Source: Bugula neritina (lineage: Eukaryota; Bryozoa; Gymnolaemata; Cheilostomatida; Bugulidae). From it: 64,000 bases of DNA. Shown here piece after piece: positions 46,101-60,700 of this stretch. The notes below the pieces were generated by a model, which worked only from the letters and a program-made list of their open reading frames with translations, did no database searches and was not told the DNA's origin. The translations under genes were made by a program, and so were the position numbers. The first letter of the stretch is position 1, and the number at the start of each line of letters is the position of its first letter. The stretch spans positions 23,896,819-23,960,818 of the forward strand of contig OZ037768.1 of assembly GCA_964035545.1 (NCBI GenBank), read 5' to 3'.

Positions 46101-48734
46101 GGGAATGTGGATTACCTCCCCCTGCCTTCATCTGCGTCGACTGCTTTGACACATTTGTGATGCGACAGTACGACGACTACTTCACCAACATAGTGCTGCC
46201 TGCCGCTGCCGTCAGTGTTTCCTGCGGCAACAAGGTGCGCTCTCAGTACAAAGTAGAATGTTTGAGTAGGTGACCGCGTAGCCTCAGTAGGTCTGCTTGG
46301 AACTCAGTCTATCAGCGGTCATCATGATGTGCAACTTTGTTCAAACGTCATTCCAAATTTGCAAAAATGATTTTATTAAAGTGTTTGTGTATAGAATATC
46401 TACTAGTTGTTATTTTACTTGAAGCAACAGTCTGTTATGGTGCTCTGTATGAGTTGAGTATGTAGCATAAATTTTAGAAGCTCATATTTTGTTATAAAAA
46501 TGAATCTCAAACGTATATATTTCATCCATACCACAATTACTAAAATATTCAATTTTTCAATTCATGCCGAAGTTACTGTAATCTCATCTTCATTGTGATA
46601 TTTCTTTACTCATTATGCCAAGGTCATATCAAGGTCATACCGATGTTATTTTAGGCATGCACTTCCGCTGATAAGAAGGCGGTGGCTGTCTGTGCGTCTC
46701 ACGAGTGTGTGAAACATAACCGGTTCAGGCCGGTAAGTCTGTGTCAGTCATGTGACGGCTCCCGACATCCAGGCAACTGCGGCTTCGTGCAGACGTCTAT
46801 ACCCAACATCTGGACTATGGACCAGTGAGTTCCACTCTCCACTCTGTCTAAGAATGTTCTCTGCGCTTTGTTTTATGAATTTTCATCTCTTGAGTTTAAA
46901 ATTAGTTTTGTGGGTGTTTTGTCTATATTTGTCGTTAGTTTATTGCATGTAAGTCACTAGCTGTCTGATGGTTGAGCATGCAGACGTGTAGCACTATGCT
47001 GTTTCCTGTAGTGAGATCCGGTCGTACGTAGTCGACGCAATAGTGAACCTCCTAAGAGAGGCTGAACCTGCCAGGAAGTCGTCTACAATAGACACGGCGC
47101 TGCAGCCTATCATGGACCACACGATGGAGCGTTTCATGGTTGTGAAGGACTCCCTGAATAGCAGATACGGCATCCTGTTGATCAAAGAGCTGTGTGAGCC
47201 TAAGGGCAATCTTGTTACAGTAAGTACTAACTATTCAGGGTAAGTACTATATACTCACAGTAAGTAATAAATACTCACAGCAAGTACTTAACACTCACAG
47301 TGAGAGTACTAACTTACAGTGAATACTGTAACTTACAGTGAATACTAACTCACAGTGAATACTGCAACTGGCAGTGAGTTAGTTCTCACATTGAATACTA
47401 TAACTCTGCAGGAGTCGCTAGGCAGACTGATGGGGATGCTGTTCCACTGGTTCCAGTGCACTGGCTCCACCAACCGACCAGAGACCACAGAAACTCTGGA
47501 GAAGCTGAAGACGGAGGTACTAGTTACTAACTACTCTTCTCTCTATTAGTTCTTTGTTGCAGCTGATTCCACTAGCAGTCTTGGGTAACTTTCTTGTCCA
47601 GTACAAGGTTTCTGTTACTTCATTAATGTACAAACTGGTTTTCTATGCATCAAAACCACTGCAAAGTTTTTCTATGAGAAAGGCTAGTGCGTAGTATTTG
47701 AAATTTAAAGTGACCTGTATTGTGGCTCTTTTGTTATCAATTTGCTTGTGTTTGATAGCATATGGTGAACTGGGTTCAAGAGGTCAAGAGACACTCTTAT
47801 GAGGTCATCCTCGCTACCCTGCTGCCGCATCCTCCCGACTTCGCCAAAGTAGGGGGTCAGTGGGAGCGTCTGTCTAGCCGTACTGACCAGGTGAAGGAAG
47901 GTTAGTAACTTCTCTCCTACTCTGTTCGGCATTTCCTGTAACTTGGAGTAGAGTTGGTTTAAGAAAACATTTAACATCATTGCCTAGTGATAAATACATA
48001 TGTATAGAAGATGACTAGGTTACTAGTGTTACTCTGCTCTGTGCTCCAGCACTTGGGATCCATACCATTCATCTGCTGTCTTTCTCTCAGGTTTGCAGAA
48101 GTTGATCATGCTGGGGCCGTACGATATCGTCTCCTTCGAAGTGTGGGACTACATCATGCCTTACTGGATAGAGTCTATCCGAACAGAGTTGTCACTTAAG
48201 GAGAGGGAGACTATCAAGTCACTCCTCAAGTACGTCTCAACTCAGTGCTCAAGTACGACTTGTTTAAAACCCAAGTGTAGGTATGAGTAATTGCTCACTC
48301 TTGTTTCTTATGCAGACGGACGTTTGACATGGACATGAGTCCACTTCCTTTCCTAGCTGATAAGATCTACCACTTCCTGTTTGCGAGGTTCGAGTCGGTA
48401 GATCCGTACATACAGGAACAGGGGTTACAGTGGCTCCAGATTCTCACCTCCGTGGACGTAGCTGTTCCATTTATCACCATTCTAAAGGCTTTCATGGTAG
48501 GTCCATATGCACCTGCTTCCTGGTGTGTCGCGTGTCGTATTTATGTGAACTCTCGCAATTCAATCATAACAATTGCAACAGGAAATGAGGTCGAGTAATA
48601 TGATATGACTGTTACAGAACGGTACGGAGATACTAATTAACAGCACAGAACAGCAAGTTCCTGCAGACAGCAGAAGTGACCTAGAAGTGAAGCTGAACTG
48701 CTTTATTCTCATGTTGGATATTATACTGGCCCAG
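43187..48734 (+). CDS. UNC79: UNC79 exons 1-13: N-terminal region
   Basis: Exons: 43187-43208, 43784-43904, 44046-44212, 44530-44700, 45448-45791, 46073-46234, 46655-46824, 47012-47219, 47412-47516, 47759-47900, 48091-48229, 48316-48496 and 48618-48734. Exon 1 codes MATKDLT plus one base and is followed in frame by FSSKIKILGG. Exon 5 starts at the last of 24 copies of a 31-base 3'-splice-site repeat. Exons 6-7 (residues about 276-386) form a cluster of some 14 cysteines plus histidines, with paired CxxC/CxxxxC spacing, that looks metal-binding and is a known feature of UNC79 N-termini. Exons 8-13 are helical repeats with W-rich motifs (GRLMGMLFHWFQCTGS, SFEVWDYIMPYWIESIRTE). Donor-seeded arrays follow exons 2 and 8. 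Confidence 0.92.
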
Positions 48735-51700
48735 GTGAGTAATACCGTATTACTGAGTCTAGTAATACCGTATTACTGTGTCTAGTAATACCGTATTACT
48801 GTGTCTAGTAATACCATATTACTGTGTCTAGTAATACGGTATTACTGTGTTTAGTAATACGGTATTACTGTGTCTGGTAATACCGTATTACTGTGTCTGG
48901 TAATACCGTATTACTGTGTCTAGTAATACCGTATTACTGTGAGTAGTCAGTATACACAGTATAATGTATATCTCGTATTACTGTGTATTACCAACTGTAT
49001 GACCTACAGATTTGATGTGTGATTTACAGATAAAGTTCACAAATAAAAACTAGATTCTATTTATAGATTTTATAGCTAAGGTTTAGTATAGACTGAGTAC
49101 AGCGCATATACATTAAATATAACTAGCAATTTCTCAGTCATATCCCTTATGGGAACCTAGCGATTACTTGTTTTAAAGCTGGTTAGGAGCTTCTTTAGCC
49201 ATATATTCCTAAGCCATATCCTACACTACCTCAGGTCCTAGCCTCAGGCTACTATAAACAATTCTATCAACGTGACTTCTAACAGTACACAGGAACTGAA
49301 CCTGATGCCTTTCTCGACTGGTGTTATGCTGCCGGACAAGCACCTGCACCCACTGTATTATAAGTAGATGGTTTGTAATGTTGCAGAGAATCCTGGCTAA
49401 GATGCCGGCACACATCGCTGCCTCCCAGACAAAGTCAGCGCAGATATATGAACTCATTGCCAACATGATCAGCTGTGTTAGACCGATCGTACATTCTTCC
49501 AAGTGTGGGGTCTGTATATACAACCTGAAGTTGATGTGTAGGACTAATGTCAATGGCTATTTAGTTTCACTTGATGATTTTTTAGTGTCTTATTGTATAA
49601 ATATCATAATATGTGTTATATTGTATATTATGTGTATACTATAGTATCTATTGCAATATATGCGTAATACATACCATCTACTGTAATATATGTATTGCAT
49701 ATTATATTATATTATCTACTGTAATACACGTCTGTTATATATGCATAATATATGCATATTATATATTATTTACTGTAATATATCTGTAATATATATAACA
49801 TATTATGTATAACGTATGGCAGAGCCGGGAAGATGATTGTGACGTCTGCAAGCGACTCACCGTCTTCTATCAGCTGATATTTGACCTGCTTGTCCACATC
49901 TGTCCCCGTGCTGCCTCCCCACTGCCTCACGTCGGCATTGATGAATTTACAGCTACCTACAACACGCGCTCTTCACCACCTGCTGTCACCTCTCCAACCG
50001 CTGCCACCTCACCAACAGGTGATCACGGACTGACCAATCAGAAGGAAGAGGCAGCACCAGCCAAACCTCTCCCACCTCTACACAGTCTCTACGTCTCACT
50101 CATACAGGTTCAGTATTCTTTCAGTAGATGATAATCGTAGAATATGTATAGAGAAATAATATAGTATATGTAGAGAGTTATTAGATAGTTAATCTGTTGT
50201 TAGGTCCTGGAGACAGATAAAGACATTGACATATGCTACCACGTCCTAAGTAGCCTTAAGATCCTGTTTGTTCATGCTCGGTCTATGAATGTGGCGTATG
50301 AAACCCACTCCCAGCAAGTTGAAGAATTTCTCAAACAGCAGTGTTTACCAAGGTTAGTAGTGCCTGTTTATATTGTTGTTCATATTATACTAAGCATGCG
50401 TGTCATAATAAAATAGCATGTGTCTGTAGCATGTGAGGATCTGCTATATGCTGAAAGTTAGAGGCTGTGGGCGTGTCTTGTTATTTGTTCTAGAGTTGAT
50501 CTTTCTAAACACAAGTTTATCAATCACAGACATTTTGCGACATTCATGAGTTGGCTGTATAACTATACAATGTATATTTGTGTAATGCGTTGCAAACTTA
50601 TTTTCACTTGCAGACATATTCTCACTTGCAGACATATTCTCACTTGCAGACGTGTTCTCACTTGCAGACGTATTCTCACTTGCAGACGTATTCTCACTTG
50701 CAGACGTGTTCTCACTTGCAGACGTATTCTCATTTTAGACTCTGGCACATATTAGACAGCAGACAGAGTCGTAACTCCAAAATAGCTGCACTGCTTCTGT
50801 TTCACTCTCTAGCCTTAGGAGATGGATCTAAGTACTTGTGGTCTATTGTGGAGGGGGATTGCCGCCACTCCAACTGGAAAGTCAGGTGATGTAGTCTAGT
50901 ATGTAATGTTGACCTTTAATTTCATCAGTTTTGATGTCACTTCGCAGTGAGTTCATTTATTTCCCGCAGGACTTGTTTGACTGTGTCAGTTTGTTAGAGT
51001 GACCTGCTGTACTTGTAGATATGCCGCTGTCGACAGGATCAGAATGATATGGGAAAGCGGCAGCACCTCTCTGCTGTCGAATAACATGCTTGTGCTGACT
51101 GCCCTGTCACATGTCTACTCCGAGTACATTGACCTACTTTATGACCCTAATCATAACGTATCCCAGAGGGCTCGCTCCTATCTCAAACTCTTTGGAGAAG
51201 ACTCTCTGCAGGTTACATCTGTCTGCTGCTTGTTTCCCCTTTGCTTTAAATCTCTATATAGTTTGCACTTGTTAAAGAAATTAATATGCAATAGTTTTCT
51301 AGCGATGACATCACAGCTGTATCTTGTGTAGATGACTCTTTAAAGGCGTGTATTTTTCTCTGTTTGAGATGTATAACAGTGACAAGCTATAACAAGTACC
51401 ACGTAGATGTGTCATACTGCTGCAGGTGGTCATAGTCTGCATGACAGCTGAGTTTGACACTGTCATTCACGACAGGCACGTCGTCCTGCATAAACTCTCG
51501 CTCCTTCAGAACTCTATGCCGGAACGGACAGTCTTTACTTGGAACTTCTTTTTCGATAGACTGCATCAACTGGCAGCAGAAGCCAAGCTCGTCGACCGAA
51601 ACACAGACGCCAGCTTCACACTCGGTAAATAGTGTTCAGGTTATATTTTCTGTGAAATTTGTAGGTTGTTTGTTAATGCATGAGTTATCTTCAGAATAGA

Positions 51701-54700
51701 GGAGTAATAAAATGATTGCTGGTGAGTTCTTCCTTTGTTTAACTTCTCAGACGTAAATTGAAGAAGCAAAACATGTCATAATTTTTCCTTCGTTGAGCGT
51801 AACCTAGTTTTCTTGAGTCATTGCTAAGTATTACTAGGGACAAGTTATGTAAAAGTATTGTGTTTATTTTAGTTTGGTTGTATAGCAGTGAAACTAATTC
51901 TCACTTTCACTGCACATACTACACTCATTAGCCTAATATTCACATGACATCCACTCCGAGTTAGACGTTGCTATAAATCATGTATGCAGTAGCTATCTGC
52001 TGGAAGGATTTAGGGCTAATATTTTGATACCTTGGCAAGAGAATGTATGTGTAAGGTGTGGTGTTTGGTAGAGTCTATGCTGAGTATATGTGGAGACTCG
52101 GAGGACGTTGACCTGGTGAGGAAAAAGGCACACTTCGCCATTTCAAAGATTGACCATGTCAGGTCTATCAGAGATCATTCCGGAGCTCACAGGAAGTCTC
52201 ACTTTGTTTCAGCTGATCCATCAATGCATACATCTAAAGGTACGTTCACACTGACTCAACAATGTGTACATGTAAAGGTACGTTCACACTGACTCAACAA
52301 TGTGTACATCTAAAGGTATGTTCACACTGACTCGACAATGTGTACATGTAAAGGTACGTTCACACTGCACATATACTAAAGGTACGTTCACACTGCACAT
52401 ATACTAAAGGTATGTTCACACTGCACATATACTAAAGGTATGTTCACGCTGATACCTCTGGCAAACATAATGGAGGTTCACACTGAGTCATTAATCAAAT
52501 TTAAAATAAAAATGATTGTATTTGTGGTATTTTATTAAGCTTCAGTCACACTTAAAACTCAATTTTTACGATACACAATATACACATTCTATGCTTATAA
52601 ATTTTCATAAACATTTTTCATCACTTATAAATTATGTTTGAGAACTTTTCTACTCACTGCTCTCTACTATCTCTCTACTAACTCTCTATTATCTCTCTAC
52701 TGACTCTCTACTACCTCTCTACTAACTCTCTACTATCTACTAACTCTCTATTGACTCTCTACTCTCTACTAACTCTACTATCTCTCTACTGACTCTCTAC
52801 TAACTCTCTACTCTACTGATTCTCTACTCTTTGCTGACTCTCTACTGACTACTCTATTCCTTGCAGAGAGGAAGGTCAGTAGTTTGCCGCTCCTGAAGAA
52901 TAGACTAAAGAAGAAAGGAATCTCTGAGACTAGCATTCAAGGTGGGTGTGGCAATAAGCATTCAAGGTGGGTGTGGCAGTGAGCATTCAAGGTGGGTGTG
53001 GCAGTGAGCATTCAAGGTGGGTGTGGCAGTGAGCATTCAAGGTGGGTGTGGCAGTCAACACTTAACTAACTGACTTGGTATTTATATAAAGAGTTTGTAT
53101 ATCATCTTAACCTGTGTGGTTCAACAGATTGAATTTATTTGAAGTAGTAGCAACTTTACACAATGTACCTTGAAATATCCATAAAGTTTGCTGATATTGT
53201 ACCCTTGCATATATTTGTATATTGTTTATTATTTATATTTTATTGCTAGACGATTGTGTAGAATGTGTGTAGATAGATCAGTGTTGTTTAGATAGAGCGT
53301 AGAGTAGCAGTATGTACTTCACCAGATTAACTTGAGTCACACCTAAACTACTTGAATTAATGCTTGAGTAACTACTCGAGTTAGCACTTGAATTAGTACT
53401 TGTCAAACAGATTGGCTGAACATGGCGCAGGGAGGCTTACACGAACTCTCTCACCTTCACCACATGCTCTCAAGGTCACGCAAAGGTAACCCGGTGTAGG
53501 TGTCTTGGTTTGACAGCACTTCTGAGTTAACAACTTTCTGAATGTGAAACTCGTTGAAACTCGTGTCTAGACTTGCTTTTCCTTCCGATGCTGCTCATCA
53601 ATTTATACTTCTAAAGAAAATTTCAACTTTCTCTGTGATTTTAAGAGTTGTGTATCGATAAGGGTTTTAACGTATATTCCTTCAAATCAGGAGTCGCATT
53701 CTCTTTAGTTTGTGTTATGCACTTGTAAATCATAACTCTTTGGTTTTAATGCAGTAAATTTACAAGATGTTTTCTTCTTGCTGGCAGAATCTAATTTTCA
53801 ACCTGCTGTATAATAGTTTTATTTGCTTGCATCAAATAATTGCATGTAGCTTAAAGTTGTGGCTTCTTCTGTGACGTTATTTTGAGGTTTCCACTGAGTA
53901 TTGCATGACATAAGCCTCTCTTGCCTCTTCCTACTTCCAGTCTAAGCACTATAAAGCAGTAGCGTCTCCGATATCTTCAGTGAACTGTGACTTGGTGAGG
54001 AAGACATGAAAATTGGGATGGGGGGATAACTAACTGTCTGCCATAGTTTTGTATCAATGAGTAAAATTTTTAAAGAAGTATATTATGTTACCTACGTAGA
54101 CGAGACAACTCCTGAGACAAAGTGTATCAGTGGCAAACGGATTCGAGTGTTCTGGAAGGCTATGGAAAATGACAGGCTGGTTGATCACAGCCTGTTACAT
54201 TTGCTGGTGGAAATTATCATCAAGCACCTGTCTATTCCTGTCAATAAGGAAGTGTCAAGTGATGAACAATATGCTAACTATCAGGTAAGAATAATATCAA
54301 GCACCTGTCTATTCCTGTCAGTAAGGAAGTGTCAAGTGATGAACAGTATGCTAACTATCAGGTAAGAATATTATCATCAAGCACCTGTCTATTCCTGTCA
54401 GTAAGGAAGTGTCAAGTGATGAACAGTATGCTAACTATCAGGTAAGAATATCATCAAGCACCTGTCTATTCCTGTCAGTAAGGAAGTGTCAAGTGATGAA
54501 CAGTATGCTAACTATCAGGTAAGAATAATATCAAGCACCTGTCTGTCCCTGTCAGTAAGGAAGTGTCAAATGATGAACAATATGCTAACTATCAGGTAAG
54601 AATATCATCAAGCACCTGTTTGTTCATGTCAGTAAGGAAGTGTCAAGTGATGAACAGTATTAAGTATATATTATAGCTAACTGCTGTATTTCCTGTAGAA

Positions 54701-57700
54701 GTGGACAATAGAGTACATGTTCTGTTATCTCGGATACGCAGAAGGCCAGCTGTTTGTAAGACCAAGTCAACTGCAAATGTCTCCGGTTCTTGATGCCTTG
54801 CTCTGCAACTTACCTCAGGTACGTCTCTTATTACTTACCTCAGGTACGTATCTTAATACTTACCTCTGGTACGTCTCTTAATACTTACCTCAAATATGTC
54901 TCTCAGTACTTACCTTAGACTTGACAAAGTTTCATCCTTGAACTCTTATAACATACATTGCCTTAGTTCCTGGATGCTAACGTGGAGGTGGGGACGAAGC
55001 TTCTGGTAGACTGTCTGAATATTCTGAAGTTCTGTGGATTGCCTCCTGGGTATGTCTGCAGCGGAATAGGTGCAGATTACACCTTAGCCTTTGTTCCATC
55101 ACATCTCACTAAACACTGGGTGCAGTCTCTGCTGATTATACTCTACAAGGTGAATTTGTTGATAGTATATACTATAGAGACGTGTTGATAGTATATAACT
55201 ATATAGACATGTTGATAGTATATACTATATAGAAGTGTTGATAGTATATACTATATAGAAGTGTTGATAGTATATAACTATGTAAACGTGTTGATAGTAT
55301 ATACTATATAGATGTGTTGATAGTATATATCTATATAGAAGTGTTGATAGTATATAACTATATAGACGTGTTGATAGTATATACTATATAGAAGTGTTGA
55401 TAGTATATACTATATAGAAGTGTTGATAGTATAAAACTATATAGACATGTTGATAGTATATAACTATATAGACGTGTTGATAGTATATACTATATAGACG
55501 TGTTGATAGTATATACTATATAGAAGTGTTGATAGTATAAAATTATATAGACGTGTTGATAGTATATACTATATAGAAGTGTTGATAGTATATACTATAT
55601 AGACGTGTTGATATTATATATACTATATAGATGTGTTGATAGTATATAACTATATAGACGTGTTGATAGTATATAATATATAGATGTGTTGATAGTATAT
55701 ACTATATAGACGTGTTGATAGTATATACTATATAGACGTGTTGATAGTATATACTATATAGACGTGTTGACAGTATATACTATATAGACGTGTTGATATT
55801 ACAGTACAACTACTGCAACAACTCAGAGTTGTCCCCTCTCCTGCTGTTCTTGGTGCAAGTAGTCATCAACACGCTGTCATCTATCCCTCACTGCTGCCAA
55901 AGCAAGGCTAGACACAACGACAGCAGTTCCGAGCTGCAGGGACTTATTCAAGGTAACAGGAAGTAACAACACCATCGGCAGCGTTGGTACAGAGACTAGA
56001 ATACATGCTGCCGACTCGCATTTAACTGGAAACAGCAAACTGCTGAGATAAGCTGAAAATATTGAACAGAGTTTCTTGTTATAAATGTAGACACTTCCTG
56101 TTGAACTTGTGTTGGGAAATTCTACGGTAAAGAGACATTTGAAGTGTGTTGTTTGTAGTTTCTTATTCCATATGTTTTGGATCTGTTAAATTCCATCGTT
56201 GAAGAAGATATTAAATTAGAGATATTAAATCTTTAAAGAGCTGAAATTTTCCAAATAACTAAAATTAATTGACAATTTATCTTGATATATTTTATATCCA
56301 ATCACACTATAAACATTTTATAAGATCGTTTATTTCCAACTTGATATACTCTGTACTAAATGGCGTTAGACTAAGTTACTAACTTATTCTTCACATTTCA
56401 GGGACGGGAGGTAAAGATCACTCACCCTCAAGCTTTGATGAACAAGAAACTCAATTTGGTGTCAGATCATCTCCCCCTGAGCTTCACAAGCAGAAGAATC
56501 TTCCCGGCGGAGGTGAATATCGGAGTACTATAATGAATATACACAATATTGATGTGTGGTTAGATTCGGGGGGGGGGGGGAGTGGAAACAGCTGCACTTA
56601 TACCTTCACCAACTGATTATATAACCAAATAATACAGTCAACGGATGATTTTAATTCTAAAAATGTTATTTTATATTTACATCATTTCTTTCAAATACAA
56701 GGAATTTTGTGCTGTTTTAGTACTTCACCTGCTTTACTTTAGAGTTTTCCATCTCCTTGTATTCGTGGAGGTATTATAAGTGTGTTTTACTTCCAGCCTC
56801 TTCTAGTTTCCATGAAGATGACAGAGCTGAAGGCTCAAAGTTATCTTCACCTGACCAATCAGATGCGGCCACCAGGCCCAGCCAGTCCCCGTTGCTCATG
56901 TTGAAGAAAAATAAGAACAAAAACCGTAAATTGTCTCGACAAGTATGTATGTGACCTTGACCCACAGGTCATGTTGCTATAGTTACTGGACGCTACGCAC
57001 TATGTGGTTGAAATGGTTTCGTTGAATATTTAGTGTTTTGGTCTAACCAAGTCTAACATTTAATTTGTCATAATTATTGTCTGCCTGCCTGTCTGTTTGT
57101 CTCTTTTGTCTGTCTGTCATATAATCCATCTGTCTGCTGTCTGTCTGTGTGTCTGTCTGCCTGTCTGTCTGTTATTCTATGTGTTGTCTACATATGCACC
57201 CCAAACTATACATCTGCTCTCTCTCCCTCCCTCTCTCTCTCTTACTATACGTCTGCTCTCTCTCTTACTATACGTCTGCTCTCTCTCTCTTACTATACGT
57301 CTGCTCTCTCTCTTACTATACGTCTGCTCTCTCTCTCTTACTATACGTCTGTTCTCTCTCTTACTATACGTCTGCTCTCTCTTACTATACGTCTGCTCTC
57401 TCTTACTATACGTCTGCTTTCTCTCTTACTATACGTCTGCTCTCTCTCTCTCTCTTACTATACGTCTGCTCTCTCTCTTACTATACGTTTGCTCTTTCTT
57501 ACATCTGCTTCAGTTTCTATTATTATAATTCCAATTTTAACTTTTTATTTCAAATATACATATCATCTCAGTTACTGTTTGTTCATTTTAAAACACATTT
57601 ATAGTTTGCAAATGCAGCATTGCCAACCTGACCGTCAAACCTAAAGGCATGAATCAAACTAAAAAATCTAGTAAATTTTTGGTTGAAGCGGTAAAATTCA

Positions 57701-60700
57701 GTTTAAAAGTTAAAGTAACTAGGCACAATCATTGTAAATGAAAGCCATTAGCTTCTCCTAGCGCCATCTGGTGGTGTTGTCTGGTTTATTAACATAGATT
57801 AGGAAAGCTTATCCCACCGCTAATATTCACTGTACGTAGCTGTGTTCCACATGCCTCTAACCGCCTAGTATGTGTTCTAACCTGTTTAGCCGCATGCTTT
57901 GTACTGCAGGGTAATGTTGACCACGGGTCACCCGCTAAACCCGACCGAAAACTCTACCATTGGAAGGCTGTGGATTCATCTAAGGTACTCAGGCTAAATG
58001 GTTTTAGCTCTGTGGCCTATTTTTAGCTCTTGTTTGCATCAGTAACACATGTTTATAGGCCTGTGGATTGTACAATATCGTCTCTATATTTGTTAGTAAT
58101 TGTTAATACGTTGACCAGAATATATGGAAGGTTTAACTGAAAGTTCAAACTGAAAAAACTGAATTGTTCAAAACACATCCAATGCATAAAAATTATTTAT
58201 TGTTTAGCCCTGAACATTATTTACTACCATTCAACTTTATCTTTAAGTTACATAACACCAGCATAAATAAAGGGAGGTAGCAGTATATGTTTATGTGTTG
58301 AATAATAATATAAGTTTGTATCATAAATGTGGTGTCTGGATTGACTAATGTAACCAACTAACAGTAAATAGTGTAGACTGTGGCCTGGTGGTTACCCTGT
58401 TGAGGGAACTAATGTTTACTCATAGTTTCCTATCGTACCCTTGCTGGTTTACAGGGAGAAGACATAGCCATGGTGTCAATGGGGAGTCAACAAAAGTCTT
58501 CCCCTCCGTTAGGGGCGTCGGATAAGCCCCCCTCCCATGGTGAGGCCAGCAAGTTTACCAGCAATTCTCAGAGAAAATATTCCTCTGTGGACGGAGAAGG
58601 GAAAAGGGAAGGTGAGTTCACATTAACAGGCTGCTGTTTAGTCTGTGTGGAAGTTGCCCGCTCACTCTTTTTATGTAAGTCGTCCACTTCTGTAATTTAA
58701 CATCGTGATTGTTTTACAGCGGACAATGGATCAAAGACGAAGAAAGCACACACACCGTCTGGTAAAAAGGGGTAAGCAACGAGTTTTGCATAAAAATTAC
58801 CACTAAAAAATCAGTCAGAATAAAGGTCGTCAACTTCGAATAGAGATTCGTTTTCACTTTTGACTGACCAAACAAGTGTACAAGTTTTGGAACCAACGTT
58901 TTATGTTTTAGATTTTTAGTATTTAACCTTATGTAACCCTATCAGTTTATTGTAAAGAGAAAGTTAACACAAGCTGTGGTAACTTTTAATAAAATGGATT
59001 CTTTGCCGGATTAAAACTGAGCCATTTTTAGAAGAAAGTATTTTAGTAATCTACACCTGATGTTATCACTACATGCCGTGAGGGTTACCTGTACGTTGTA
59101 GGCCTGCTCTGGGACAGATACAGCAGAACTCTAGCTCTACATCCATCACCTCAATGTTCAAAGCCCCCAGCTGCCCCGAATGTAAGGGACCCATAGACTC
59201 CTACAGTGAGGAGACCATTGTGTTGTGTATCGTTGCCGTGGAGACGTATCTGCACCATGATCTGCAGCAGGCCGCTAGCTTGGTGTACGACATGCTGCGC
59301 AGTGTTAGCAAAGTGGCTAGTTTCCAGATATACTCCTGGCAGAATACTGTGTGAGTGGATCTTAGTTTGCAGATTGCTTTTAGACTTGGTTTAATATAAC
59401 GGCTAAATACTAACCTGAAGTTTAACAGAAAATGCTTAATGATGTTGGCTCGTTGTAAACATCATTATTTAGTTTGAACTGAAAATATGATAGTTATGGG
59501 TTTATGTAAATGTTGGCTGGCTGGTTGAGTGGTTAATCAGATTTTAATTTAAATCATTTTTAAATGATGAAATAGTGAGTGAGTCACGGTGATTAAGTAG
59601 TGAGTGAATAATAGAGATTGAGTAGTTAGTGAATTATGTTTCAATTACGGATTATTAAGTTTTTGTTGGGTAATAGTGATAAATAACATTCATTCATCAA
59701 CTATAAACTGAGTCTCAGTGATTAACTAATTAGTGGCCAACAGTCATAAATCATGTCAGTTACTATAAGTACAAACTCAAATTGAATAGTTCACAATTCA
59801 TCAATTGTAGTGTTTGAATTAAGTTAACGTAAATGAATAAATAAAATGTGTATCAAACTGCCATGACACCCTTCTCTGTAGAGTTCTAATAACCTTTCAT
59901 AAGGTTATGAATTGATAAGTTGCTGGTCTTACTTGCAGAAGGCCTGTGTTCATACCAGGCAACGTGAGAAGCTCTGCCCTGCAGTTCCTCAGATGTTCGC
60001 TGCATCACCTCAACCCCTACAACATCATGTCTGCTCTGCTCTTGTCTGCTGAAGACTCGGAAATGTTCAGCACCATAGTCACGGCGCTCACTGACTTCCC
60101 CGAGCTCAACAGTCTACAGGCTCTTCTCACGGCTCTAGAGGTCAATCAGTGATTCAGAAAGTCTCAAAGTGTTATTTGTATAAAATAAGTAAAATTTGTT
60201 GTTTTTTATATTTTTGCTCCTAGATTCAGTACCTTTGTGTTAATTCGGTGCGGACATTATAAAGTTTAATTTGACCTCTTTGATGGTGACCCATATAGTA
60301 CTAGTGTGACTCTGATGTGGAAGTCAATTGTAAGTGTAAAATATTTCTGAGTCAATCAATCATTCAATCAGTAACTGAAAACTGGCAGATTAACAGTCAA
60401 TTATAACTCTTATTGAATTTTTTTACTAAAGTTATTTTAGTCAATATCTTTTAATAGTTATTATCAAAAATGCACTCTTCCTTGTTCTTACTGGACTGAG
60501 TTGTCTTCTCTTTCAGGGTATCAATGAGAAAACTCAGATAAAGAAGGTGCTGCAGCTTATAGAGAATCTCGATGTGTACCTGTCATCACTGAATGCTGAC
60601 TTGGCAAACTCACAGGTTGGACTTGACTTCCACTTCCTTTTAAGTAGCATAATTTACATCTAATGAGTTGAATGTCTTTGTTATATTCCCACTATTTCCT

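Noticed and set aside
53941-53994. Candidate UNC79 exon with good CTTCCAG acceptor and TTG|GTGAGG donor
   Set aside because: It is open only in phase 0, while the exon before it ends in phase 1 and the exon after it starts with two bases; skipping it makes the two neighbours join exactly.
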